Assembly (NCBI GenBank): GCA_017519415.1
Contig: JAFWSI010000045.1
Coordinates: forward strand, 124,001-188,000
Direction of reading: 5' to 3'
From: Ruminococcus sp.
Lineage (GTDB): Bacteria > Bacillota > Clostridia > Oscillospirales > Ruminococcaceae
Length of the DNA: 64,000 bases
Position numbers and translations under genes: made by a program. Each line of letters starts with the position of its first letter. Within the stretch, counting starts at the first letter, position 1. Positions 33,403-40,898 of this stretch are shown here, in pieces. Below the pieces are notes generated by a model. It ran no database searches. It was given only the letters and a program-made list of their open reading frames with translations, and was not told the DNA's origin.

Positions 33403-34746
33403 TCAGCGCGTTATGTTCTTCAGCCATTTGAATTTCATGTAATGCCTGTATACCGCAGGTATCTTCACGAACTCGTCCAGCGTGAGTATGAAAGCTACCG
33501 CCAGCACAGGGAGCTTCAGCACAAAGGCCGCTATGGCTCCTATGGGAACTATCACGAACCACAGAGTAACTATATCGCAGATCATTCCGAACTTCGTATC
33601 GCCGCCTGCGGGGAATATTCCGCCGATTACGGTGGAATTGAGGGAGTTTCCGATTATGTAGTAAGCCGCCATGAGCATCATGAACCCGAGATAGTACTGC
33701 GCCCTGTCGTTGAGGGTGACAAAATGCATGAGCAGAGGAGTTACCGCCAGTATGACAACGCCCGAAGCCGCTCCTATCAGCAGCGACAGCCGCACGAACT
33801 TGCCGCCCGCCCTTCTTGCTTCCTCAGTCTCGTTCCTGCCCAGCATACCGCCGAGGATTATCCCCACTCCCGAGGCGATTCCCCAGCAAAGGCTGGCTAT
33901 CATGCTGCGGACTATGCCCGCTATGGAGTTCGCCGCAACGGCGTCGGTGCCCAGGTGTCCCATTATAACGGAGTACATGGTCACTCCTCCGCCCCAGCCC
34001 AGCTGATTGAGCAGCAGGGGCAGGGTATAGCGTACGTAATCCCTGTGGAGAGGAGCGTCGTTCAGCCTGAATATCGCTCTGATACCCGGCTTCGGACATT
34101 TCCCCATAGCTATGACGACAATGATGAACACGCACTCGAATGCCCTTGTGATGACCGTAGCTACAGCGGCTCCCGCGATACCCATTTCCGGGAAGAAGCC
34201 AAGGCCGAAGATAAGGCAGGCATTCAGCAGTATATTAAGCACCACTCCGAGGCTGCCGATAAGAGAGCTGAGCCCCGCAAGGTCGCATATCTTCATTATG
34301 CCGAAATAGGCCTGTGAAAAGCCTGCAAGTATATATCCCAGCGCCACTGTCCTGAGGTATATCCCGCCAAGCCTGACAAGCTCGCTGTCAGAGGTGAATA
34401 TCCGCATTATCTGACACGGTATAAGGAAAGCCGCCAGTGTGAATACCGCTCCCACAAGCAGCGAATAGCGCATGGTAACGGCAAGGACCTTTTCTACGGT
34501 AGCAGTGTCCTTTCTGCCCCAGTACTGTGCGCCGAGCACATTGCAGCCCCCGACGAAGGCCATGAAAAAGAGACTGAACACAAAGGCTATCTGCCCGGCA
34601 AGAGAGACTGCGGACAGGGAATCCTGATCGAGAAAGCCCAGCATAAACGCGTCCGAGGCCGTGACCAGCGACGCCATGAAGTACTGAAATGCGATGGGCG
34701 CCACTATGGTGAACAGTTTTTTGTATATATTTTTATTTTCCTGCAT
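33403..34746 (-). CDS. MATE-family efflux transporter
   Basis: A 447-residue membrane protein with twelve predicted helices of the multidrug and toxic compound extrusion family, which exports cationic drugs or metabolites against sodium or protons. Family features include the N-terminal IVAPIAFQYFMASLVTASDAFMLG, the FVGGCNVLGAQYWG segment, and the matching second-half QLGWGGGVTMYSVIMGHLG. It lies alone on its strand between MurA and the TetR-family gene. The substrate cannot be told from sequence. Confidence 0.92.
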   Translation of the reverse strand: MQENKNIYKKLFTIVAPIAFQYFMASLVTASDAFMLGFLDQDSLSAVSLAGQIAFVFSLFFMAFVGGCNVLGAQYWGRKDTATVEKVLAVTMRYSLLVGAVFTLAAFLIPCQIMRIFTSDSELVRLGGIYLRTVALGYILAGFSQAYFGIMKICDLAGLSSLIGSLGVVLNILLNACLIFGLGFFPEMGIAGAAVATVITRAFECVFIIVVIAMGKCPKPGIRAIFRLNDAPLHRDYVRYTLPLLLNQLGWGGGVTMYSVIMGHLGTDAVAANSIAGIVRSMIASLCWGIASGVGIILGGMLGRNETEEARRAGGKFVRLSLLIGAASGVVILAVTPLLMHFVTLNDRAQYYLGFMMLMAAYYIIGNSLNSTVIGGIFPAGGDTKFGMICDIVTLWFVIVPIGAIAAFVLKLPVLAVAFILTLDEFVKIPAVYRHYMKFKWLKNITR

Positions 34747-34763
34747 AAATCTCCTTTTTCTCA

Positions 34764-34797
34764 GTTTGGAGTTGAGAGTTCAGCGTTGAAAGTTAAT
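34764..34797. repeat. Short dispersed AGTTGAGAGTT-type repeat
   Basis: GGAGTTGAGAGTTCAGCGTT followed by GAAAGTTAA, a degenerate copy of the AGTTGAGA family, upstream of the MATE gene. Confidence 0.55.
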
Positions 34798-34801
34798 GAT
34801 G

Positions 34802-34830
34802 AAAAAGCTGCCGCACATATGTGCAGCAGC
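34802..34830 (-). terminator. Terminator of murA
   Basis: GCTGCCGCACAT/ATGTGCAGCAGC (34807-34830), nearly perfect, followed on the minus strand by TTTTTC. Confidence 0.8.
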
Positions 34831-34842
34831 CATAATTCTTTA

Positions 34843-36144
34843 TCAGACAGCAGCCTTTGCGCCGTCAGGCTTGTTTTCAGCCTTGTCCGGAACGCTGACC
34901 TTCTCGATGTCGGCGCCCAGTGCACGGAGCTTGCCCTCCATACAGTCATAGCCTCTTTCGATATGGTATATATCCTCTATCTCGGTAACGCCGCTGGCAG
35001 CAAGTCCTGCGATTATAAGAGCCGCGCCCGCTCTCAGGTCACACGCCTTTACGGGAGCGCCCATGAGCTTGCCTGTTCCTTCGATAAGAGCTACCTTTCC
35101 GTTTACCGTTATGTCTGCGCCCATTCTTCTGAGCTCGTCAACATAGCGGAAGCGCTGCTCCCAGATATTTTCCGTGATAATACTGGTGCCCTCTGCAAGG
35201 CAGAGCAGAGTTGCGATCTGCGACTGCATATCCGTAGGGAAGCCCGGATGAGGAGCCGTCTTTACATTGGTCTTCACAAGAGGACCGTCCACCCATACTC
35301 TTACGCTGTCGTCGAACTGCTCGACATTCACGCCTATCTTCTCAAGCTTCTTGGTTATTGACTCAAGGTGCTTGGGTATAACGTTCTTTATGAGCACATC
35401 GCCCTTTGTAGCTGCAACAGCCACCATAAAGGTGCCCGCCTCGATCTGGTCGGGTATCACCGCATAGGAAGTACCGTGGAGGTGCTCAACGCCTCTAATC
35501 TTGATGACGTCGGTTCCTGCGCCCATAATATTTGCTCCCATGGAATTGAGGAAGTTTGCAAGGTCAACGATATGGGGCTCCTTTGCCGCATTCTCTATGA
35601 CCGTCAGTCCCTCCGCCTTGACAGCCGCAAGCATGGCGTTCATGGTTGCGCCTACGGTGACAACGTCGAAGAATATCTGGCTGCCCGAGAGCTTTTCCGC
35701 GGTAAGGTCTATCATGCCCTGACTGAGGGTATACTCAGCGCCGAGAGCTGTGAAGGCCTTGAGATGCTGGTCTATGGGACGGTCTCCGAGAGGACATCCG
35801 CCGGGCATGGACACTCTTGCCTTATTGAACTTTCCGAGGAGAGCTCCGAGGAAGTAATAGGAGGCTCTCATCTTCCTTGCGTACTCATATGGCACACAGA
35901 ATTTATTTATAGTTGTAGGATCGATCCTGTAAGCGTCCTTGCCGATATTTGTGACCTCTGCGCCCATTTCCTCAAGGATATGGATACAGATCCTCACGTC
36001 GCTGATGTAGGGTACGTTCTCCACTACACAGGGCTCGTCGGAAAGGATAACTGCGGGGAGGATAGCTACTGCCGCATTCTTCGCACCGCTTATGGTAACT
36101 TCACCTGTAAGGCGTCTTCCGCCCTTAACAACAAACTTATCCAA
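34843..36144 (-). CDS. murA: UDP-N-acetylglucosamine 1-carboxyvinyltransferase
   Basis: A 433-residue MurA enzyme, which starts peptidoglycan synthesis by moving enolpyruvate from PEP to UDP-GlcNAc in the cytoplasm. The catalytic loop is present with C117 in MPGGCPLGDRPID, so the enzyme should be sensitive to fosfomycin. The SGAKNAA segment (residues 19-25) holds the conserved Lys-Asn pair. The start codon is TTG, with AAGGAG 8-10 bp upstream; no better ATG exists. Many Firmicutes have two MurA paralogs and the sequence alone does not tell which this is. Confidence 0.95.
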   Translation of the reverse strand: MDKFVVKGGRRLTGEVTISGAKNAAVAILPAVILSDEPCVVENVPYISDVRICIHILEEMGAEVTNIGKDAYRIDPTTINKFCVPYEYARKMRASYYFLGALLGKFNKARVSMPGGCPLGDRPIDQHLKAFTALGAEYTLSQGMIDLTAEKLSGSQIFFDVVTVGATMNAMLAAVKAEGLTVIENAAKEPHIVDLANFLNSMGANIMGAGTDVIKIRGVEHLHGTSYAVIPDQIEAGTFMVAVAATKGDVLIKNVIPKHLESITKKLEKIGVNVEQFDDSVRVWVDGPLVKTNVKTAPHPGFPTDMQSQIATLLCLAEGTSIITENIWEQRFRYVDELRRMGADITVNGKVALIEGTGKLMGAPVKACDLRAGAALIIAGLAASGVTEIEDIYHIERGYDCMEGKLRALGADIEKVSVPDKAENKPDGAKAAV

Positions 36145-36253
36145 ATATTTTCTCTCCTTATTTTTCGGGATATTTTTTTCTGTTCCCGAATTACTTTCTT
36201 TTGTTCCCCGGCGTGCACCGCCGCATATAATTTAATAAGCCTCGGCTTAAAAA

Positions 36254-37732
36254 TTATTCCTCATTTTTCTTATATTCGGAAATATTCCAGCGGACGGGCT
36301 CGTCCTTGTATTCCGAAACCGTCATTTTTTCAATGACTACGTCTGTCTTTGGCTTGTCGTTGTTATCTGTCTCTGTATTCTGTACCTCGAAGATTATATC
36401 CAGTCCGTCGAAGACCTGACCGAATACCGTATATCCGCCGTCCAGCCACGGTGAACCGCCGTACTCTCCGTAAACGGATTTTTCATTTTCTGTCAGCGTA
36501 TAGCCGTAATCCTCGATCTCTTTCAGCATATCGGCATCGTATACCTCGCCGGTAACGATGTAGAACTGGCTTCCGTTGGTGGCGGTGCTGCCGCTGTTGG
36601 CATAGGCAACAGCTCCCGCTGCGTGGATAAGGTGGGGATCGGTGCCGCCGTCAAAGCCCTTTTCGTATATGGACTCGCCGCCTGTTCCGTCGCCCTTGGG
36701 GTCTCCGCCCTGCACCATGAAGTCCTTGATGACTCTGTGGAAGGTAAGGCCGTCGTAGTAGCCCCGCTCTGCAAGAGTGATGAAGTTCTCAACGCCCTGC
36801 TCCGCATACTCGGGGAAGAGCTTGATCTTTACCTCGCCGTCATAGCCCTTGAGCTTCATGCTGACGATCTTCTCTCCCTCCTTGGGAGCGGTAAAGTTCG
36901 CAATATCTATATTTTCCTTGCCCGAGGCCTGTACTATCTCCTCGGGGTCGAATTCGTCATAGTCCGTGATATACCAGCGGATCTCCTCGCCGTTGTACTG
37001 ACCCACCTTTACGGACTCTATTATAAGATCCTTCAGGGGCTTGCTGCTGGACTTGTCCACAACAACGTGCTGTACCTTGAATACCACGTCGAGACCGTCG
37101 ATGACCTGTCCGAATACGGTATAACCGCCGTCAAGCCACGGTGCGCCGCCTACCTTGGTATAGAGCTCCTTTGCGTTGTCGGATATGGGGCCGCTGGTCT
37201 CGGAAAGAGAAGCAAGGGACTCCTCGGTGGGAACGGTGCCCGTAACGATATAGAACTGGCTGCCGTCGGTAGATGTGCTACCGCTGTTTGCATAGGCAAG
37301 AGCGCCTGCAACGTGTATCAGATGAGGATCGGTTCCTCCGTCAAAGCTTCCGCCCCATATACATTCGCCGCCTCTGCCCGTTCCTTCGGGATCGCCGCCC
37401 TGTATCATGAAGTCCTTGATGACTCTGTGGAAGGTAAGACCATCGTAGTAGCCCTTCTTGGCGAGCTCAACGAAATTCTCCACGCCCTTGTCCGCATACT
37501 CGGGGAAGAGCCTGAATTTCACGGTACCGTAATCCTTTATGGTCATTTCTATAATGGTATCGCCCTTTTCGGGAGCGGTAAAGTTTGCAATGTCAACGTT
37601 TTCCGCAGCTTGGGTGCCGCTCTGTGCCACAGAGCTGCCTGCTGTGGGCTTTGTATCCGTGCTGCCGCATGATGTAAAAGCCGAAGCCGCCATAACTATG
37701 CAGAACACGCCTGCGATGATCTTTCTGAACAT
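36254..37732 (-). CDS. Lipoprotein with two cyclophilin-type prolyl isomerase domains
   Basis: A 492-residue exported lipoprotein. The signal peptide ends in a lipobox-like FTSC (Cys22). Two cyclophilin domains follow in tandem, at about residues 50-235 and 285-475. Each has the family core GLTFHRVIKDFMIQGGDP or its near copy, then YANSGST(S/A)T(D/N)GSQFYIVTG and the late WLDGGYTVFGQV. They are close copies, so one arose by duplication. Cyclophilins speed proline isomerisation during folding, here outside the membrane. The ATG at 37732 was chosen because AAGGAG lies close upstream. A third cyclophilin domain is encoded in the next gene up. Confidence 0.93.
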   Translation of the reverse strand: MFRKIIAGVFCIVMAASAFTSCGSTDTKPTAGSSVAQSGTQAAENVDIANFTAPEKGDTIIEMTIKDYGTVKFRLFPEYADKGVENFVELAKKGYYDGLTFHRVIKDFMIQGGDPEGTGRGGECIWGGSFDGGTDPHLIHVAGALAYANSGSTSTDGSQFYIVTGTVPTEESLASLSETSGPISDNAKELYTKVGGAPWLDGGYTVFGQVIDGLDVVFKVQHVVVDKSSSKPLKDLIIESVKVGQYNGEEIRWYITDYDEFDPEEIVQASGKENIDIANFTAPKEGEKIVSMKLKGYDGEVKIKLFPEYAEQGVENFITLAERGYYDGLTFHRVIKDFMVQGGDPKGDGTGGESIYEKGFDGGTDPHLIHAAGAVAYANSGSTATNGSQFYIVTGEVYDADMLKEIEDYGYTLTENEKSVYGEYGGSPWLDGGYTVFGQVFDGLDIIFEVQNTETDNNDKPKTDVVIEKMTVSEYKDEPVRWNISEYKKNEE

Positions 37733-37795
37733 CTTTTCACTCCTTAGAATATGTGAAATCGGTATCAATATAAATAGTTATACTTCAACTTACAT

Positions 37796-37824
37796 ATTAT
37801 ACACCATAAAATCCGATTTGTAAA
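37796..37824 (-). promoter_or_regulatory. Promoter for the double-cyclophilin lipoprotein
   Basis: Minus strand TTTACA (37819-37824), 17-bp spacer, TATAAT (37796-37801). Confidence 0.75.
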
Positions 37825-37895
37825 TAGTTTCCTGATATTTTTTGTGATTTCGGGTCATAAATCCCCTCGGAAGCCCTTGTTTCCCGCCGCAGAGC

Positions 37896-38687
37896 TCACT
37901 TTTCGTCCTCCTCAGCCGTATACTCCCCGATAGTAACTGAGCGTATGATAACGTCCTCTGCGGGGAATTTATACACGCCCGTGTTCTTTACCTCCAGCGA
38001 CGCCAGCTTTTCCACCACGTCCATGCCGCTGTAGGTCTGGCCGATAACGGTCATCTGCTGGGAAAAATTCGGAATTCCGCCCATTTCTATGAAGGTCTCT
38101 CCCAGCTCCTCGTTCTCGGAGGCCTCGCGGAGCGCCTGCTTGAAATCGTCGTCAAACTCCACGGTATTAAGCACCATGAAGCGGCTCCCGTTGAAATAAT
38201 CGCCGCCGCCGAAGAACTTCTGCTTCAGGTTCTGCTTTACAGTGGTATTCATGGCGAGGACCGCGCCTTTAAAGGGCCACAGGTTCTGGTGGAGCTCTCT
38301 TGCCACCAGCTCATGGGAATTATCCTTTGCAGAGCCGTCCTTGTTGGGAGCTCCCATGGAGGAATAGGCTCCGCTCTCCGAATGAAACACGTAGGTCCCG
38401 TCGTAGTAGCCCTGCTCCGCCAGCTCCGTGAAGTTCTTCACAGCCCCGGGGGAATACTGCGGATAGAGCACGAACCTGAATTCGCCAAGAGTCGTATCCA
38501 CGACCGCTATCGGGTCTCCCTCCTTCGGAGCCTCCTTCTGTACGAGCTCCATAGTCCCGGGGTCTATGGTTATATAGTTCTGATTTCTCTCCCTGAGGGT
38601 GCCGACCAGCATTGCTACAAGGCAGAAAATGCCCAGAATAAGCGTGAATATCAGTATAAACCTGACTGCATTGTTTCTCTTTGCCAT
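37896..38687 (-). CDS. Membrane-anchored cyclophilin-like protein
   Basis: A 263-residue protein with one N-terminal helix (about 9-31) and an outer cyclophilin-type domain. The domain is divergent: the usual FHRVI core is replaced by YVFHSESGAYSSMG, and the GSQFFI element becomes NGSRFMVLN, so isomerase activity is doubtful. The late segment MTVIGQTYSGMDVVEKL is standard for the family. The ATG at 38687 has AGGAAAGG upstream and a consensus promoter. It precedes the double-cyclophilin lipoprotein on the same strand, but that gene has its own promoter. Confidence 0.85.
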   Translation of the reverse strand: MAKRNNAVRFILIFTLILGIFCLVAMLVGTLRERNQNYITIDPGTMELVQKEAPKEGDPIAVVDTTLGEFRFVLYPQYSPGAVKNFTELAEQGYYDGTYVFHSESGAYSSMGAPNKDGSAKDNSHELVARELHQNLWPFKGAVLAMNTTVKQNLKQKFFGGGDYFNGSRFMVLNTVEFDDDFKQALREASENEELGETFIEMGGIPNFSQQMTVIGQTYSGMDVVEKLASLEVKNTGVYKFPAEDVIIRSVTIGEYTAEEDEK

Positions 38688-38718
38688 ATGTATATCCTTT
38701 CCTGAGCATACTGTTTTT

Positions 38719-38747
38719 ATTATACACGCAATACCGCTGTATGTCAA
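38719..38747 (-). promoter_or_regulatory. Promoter for the anchored cyclophilin-like gene
   Basis: Minus strand TTGACA (38742-38747), 17-bp spacer, TATAAT (38719-38724): a full consensus. Confidence 0.85.
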
Positions 38748-38762
38748 TACGGCCCCGGACAT

Positions 38763-38789
38763 AAAAACGGCAGGCACTGAGGCCTGCCG
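38763..38789 (-). terminator. Terminator of the small secreted protein gene
   Basis: CGGCAGGC (38768-38775) pairs with GCCTGCCG (38782-38789); a short T run follows on the minus strand. Confidence 0.7.
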
Positions 38790-38804
38790 CTGAAGCTGTT
38801 CCGA

Positions 38805-39104
38805 TCAGAAATATATCCTCTGGTCGTTATAATCGCATGCTTTTGTATGGCAGCCCATGGCTGTGCATACGTCCTTCTTTGTGTAATGCCTTACGCCGTG
38901 GCTGTTTTTCACATGGTTCTTAACCAGTAATTTACCGATTATTCCGGTGCTGTAGGCACAATAGCAGTAATCGCATGACAATACATAATAATGCTTCTGT
39001 GCTGCGTCTGCTGTGATGGGCTTGGCAGCGGAGCCTCCGTAAATATTAGGAGCTGCTGCGAAAACTAATGCAAGAAGAAATCCTGCAACTTTTGTTTTTT
39101 TCAT
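38805..39104 (-). CDS. Small secreted Cys/His-rich protein
   Basis: A 99-residue protein with a clear signal peptide (1-27 or so). The mature part has CDYC followed sixteen residues later by HVKNSH, giving a C-x2-C-x16-H-x4-H pattern like a C2H2 zinc finger, then a second cluster CTAMGCHTKACDYN. I do not know a family for it. Zinc-finger-like patterns in exported bacterial proteins are rare, so metal binding or disulfide bonding outside the cell are both possible. It has a good promoter overlapped by a long palindrome and its own terminator. Confidence 0.75.
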   Translation of the reverse strand: MKKTKVAGFLLALVFAAAPNIYGGSAAKPITADAAQKHYYVLSCDYCYCAYSTGIIGKLLVKNHVKNSHGVRHYTKKDVCTAMGCHTKACDYNDQRIYF

Positions 39105-39195
39105 TGGAAATCGTTCCTTTCTGAATTTAATGCAACATACATCATATTCATTGCTTTATTCGGTACCGATAAAATAATAAACAGATTAATACAAC

Positions 39196-39221
39196 ATATG
39201 TTATATATAGTTATAACATAT
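39196..39221. promoter_or_regulatory. Palindromic operator candidate
   Basis: ATATGTTATA (39196-39205) and TATAACATAT (39212-39221) form a perfect 10-bp inverted repeat with a 6-bp centre. It covers the -10 box of the small secreted protein promoter. Confidence 0.65.
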
Positions 39222-39238
39222 TTATCGTTTAATGTCAA
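39210..39238 (-). promoter_or_regulatory. Promoter for the small secreted protein
   Basis: Minus strand TTGACA (39233-39238), 17-bp spacer, TATAAC (39210-39215). Confidence 0.75.
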
Positions 39239-39252
39239 TGTATTTTCTGTTA

Positions 39253-39283
39253 AAAATAAAAGCGGACATCAGCTGTCCGCTTT
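39253..39283 (-). terminator. Terminator of the VanY-type gene
   Basis: AAAGCGGACA (39259-39268) pairs with TGTCCGCTTT (39274-39283), followed on the minus strand by TATTTTTA. Confidence 0.8.
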
Positions 39284-39286
39284 CGT

Positions 39287-40423
39287 TCACCATTGTTCAT
39301 CGTCGTAAGCTTCGTTATCATAGTAGCTTTCGCCGTCTCCGGTGCTGTCTTCACTTGTTTCCTCTGTGCTTTCCTCGGAGGTATCCTCGAAGGTCTTTGT
39401 GGGAGTCTCCTCCACAAGGGGCTTCTGTCCCTTATACACGGTAACGATAAAGCCGTCCACGTTATTTCCCGAAATATCGTACCTCGTACCTGTGGGGACG
39501 GGAACGGTGGTCTTTTCGGCTCCGTCGTCGGACTCCACGAAATAAACCTCGTATTCCTGACCGTTGTTATCGGAGAACTCAAGGGGCTCTCCGTAGGGAT
39601 GTCTGCGGATAAGGTCTATATACTCCTCGAGGCAGAGGTCGTTCTGCACCATGTAGCCCGCATGGGGAATGCCCACATAGCGGAAGTGCCACGGCTCGTC
39701 GCGGAACTTGGTTATCTTTTCCTTGAGGCTGGTATAGCGCACTATGAATCCGTACTTGAAGCAGTTGGCATTTATCCACGCAAAATCGCCTGTTCCGTCG
39801 TAGTCGTGGTTCACGGACTCGGTGAAATCAAAGGCAAGACCAGTCTCGTGCTCGCTGAATCCGGGCTTTGCGACTCTTGTGGACTCCTCCTCACCTGTCT
39901 GGGAGAGCTCGTCCTCATAGAGCTGACGCTGGAACTCGGTAGTACGGTAAGAACCGTATACTATCAGGGTATCATTGTGATACGAGTCATAGAAATCCTG
40001 TATCATCTTCGCCATGGGCTCATAGACATGTCTGAGTATGGTATATGTGGAGTCAACTGCGGTAAAGCAGGTCCGCTCGTTCTCGTTGTTCATCTCGATT
40101 ATGCTCACGAGATCCTCGTCACCGCCGAAATACTGGTGTTCGGAATTTACAAGAACAAGATCGCCCTTGAATTTATCCTTGGTGTTCACCGATCTTGACT
40201 CGTATATGACCTGATCGGGATCGAACACGGTCGCAGACGAGGGGTCCGTATCGGAAATATCGCTTTTATCCACATACGGTGAAGGATCCACTTTTGCCGC
40301 GTTGTCAAATCCCGTCTTTACGAAATATGCGCAGACACCCAGAAGGACAAGGCTTATGACCGCCTCTGTCATGGTCTTTGCACGTCTTATGCTTTTTTCC
40401 TTGCTGATCTGATTCTTATGCAT
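39287..40423 (-). CDS. VanY-type D-alanyl-D-alanine carboxypeptidase
   Basis: A 378-residue membrane-anchored peptidase of the M15B family, which trims the terminal D-Ala from peptidoglycan stems. One N-terminal helix (about 20-38) anchors it. The zinc site and active site are visible: SEHETGLAFD (H192, D199) and DEPWHFRYVG (E243, H246). A Ser/Thr/Glu-rich tail follows the domain (about 330-378). It is a single gene, so it more likely has a housekeeping wall role than one in vancomycin resistance; no vanHAX-like genes accompany it. Confidence 0.92.
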   Translation of the reverse strand: MHKNQISKEKSIRRAKTMTEAVISLVLLGVCAYFVKTGFDNAAKVDPSPYVDKSDISDTDPSSATVFDPDQVIYESRSVNTKDKFKGDLVLVNSEHQYFGGDEDLVSIIEMNNENERTCFTAVDSTYTILRHVYEPMAKMIQDFYDSYHNDTLIVYGSYRTTEFQRQLYEDELSQTGEEESTRVAKPGFSEHETGLAFDFTESVNHDYDGTGDFAWINANCFKYGFIVRYTSLKEKITKFRDEPWHFRYVGIPHAGYMVQNDLCLEEYIDLIRRHPYGEPLEFSDNNGQEYEVYFVESDDGAEKTTVPVPTGTRYDISGNNVDGFIVTVYKGQKPLVEETPTKTFEDTSEESTEETSEDSTGDGESYYDNEAYDDEQW

Positions 40424-40762
40424 ACGTATGCTCCGTTCCGCTGTACCGAGTACAGCTTCATTTTCAGGGAGCCGCCGATACGCTCCCCCTTTTGTTCTAT
40501 ATATATCTTTTTTGTGATCTCGGGTAGTTCGCTTATATTATACCATATTTCTTTCCGAAAATATAGTGCCTGCGGGATATGTTTGTAAATAAGCAAAAAA
40601 CATTTTATGCACAGCCTCATACAATTAGCGCACTTGCACAATAATCTGCCGCTCTTTTACAGCACGGAAATACCAATTCCGTCATAAAAACGGCATATGA
40701 GGTTAATGTGTACAAAAAACGGCAGATGTTTAGCGCTTATTGCACAATCTTTTTCCAAAAGC
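40424..40762. other. Intergenic stretch between divergent genes
   Basis: AT-rich region upstream of the VanY-type gene. TATAAT on the minus strand near 40535-40540 may be its -10 box, but no good -35 is seen. Nothing else is recognised. Confidence 0.4.
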
Positions 40763-40791
40763 TTGAAAATGAATGAAATTAATGATATAAT
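40763..40791 (+). promoter_or_regulatory. Promoter for the zinc-ribbon repeat protein
   Basis: TTGAAA (40763-40768), 17-bp spacer, TATAAT (40786-40791). Confidence 0.8.
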
Positions 40792-40798
40792 ATACATT

Positions 40799-40881
40799 GC
40801 GGAAATATCGGCAGTATCGGTCCTCTGAACGTTCTTACGGAGCTTATTTCGTTCACGCTCCGCTGTCCCCCTTGTTTCCGC
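40799..40881 (+). promoter_or_regulatory. Structured mRNA leader of the zinc-ribbon gene
   Basis: GCGGAAA (40799-40805), at the expected transcription start, pairs with TTTCCGC (40875-40881), directly before the ribosome-binding site. An inner hairpin ACGGAGC/GCTCCG (about 40837-40862) lies between. It matches no riboswitch class I know. Confidence 0.5.
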
Positions 40882-40898
40882 CTTAAGGAGTGATTTTT

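Noticed and set aside
35368..36336. 322-codon open frame opposite murA
   Set aside because: murA is intact with its catalytic cysteine; the opposite frame is a codon-bias shadow.
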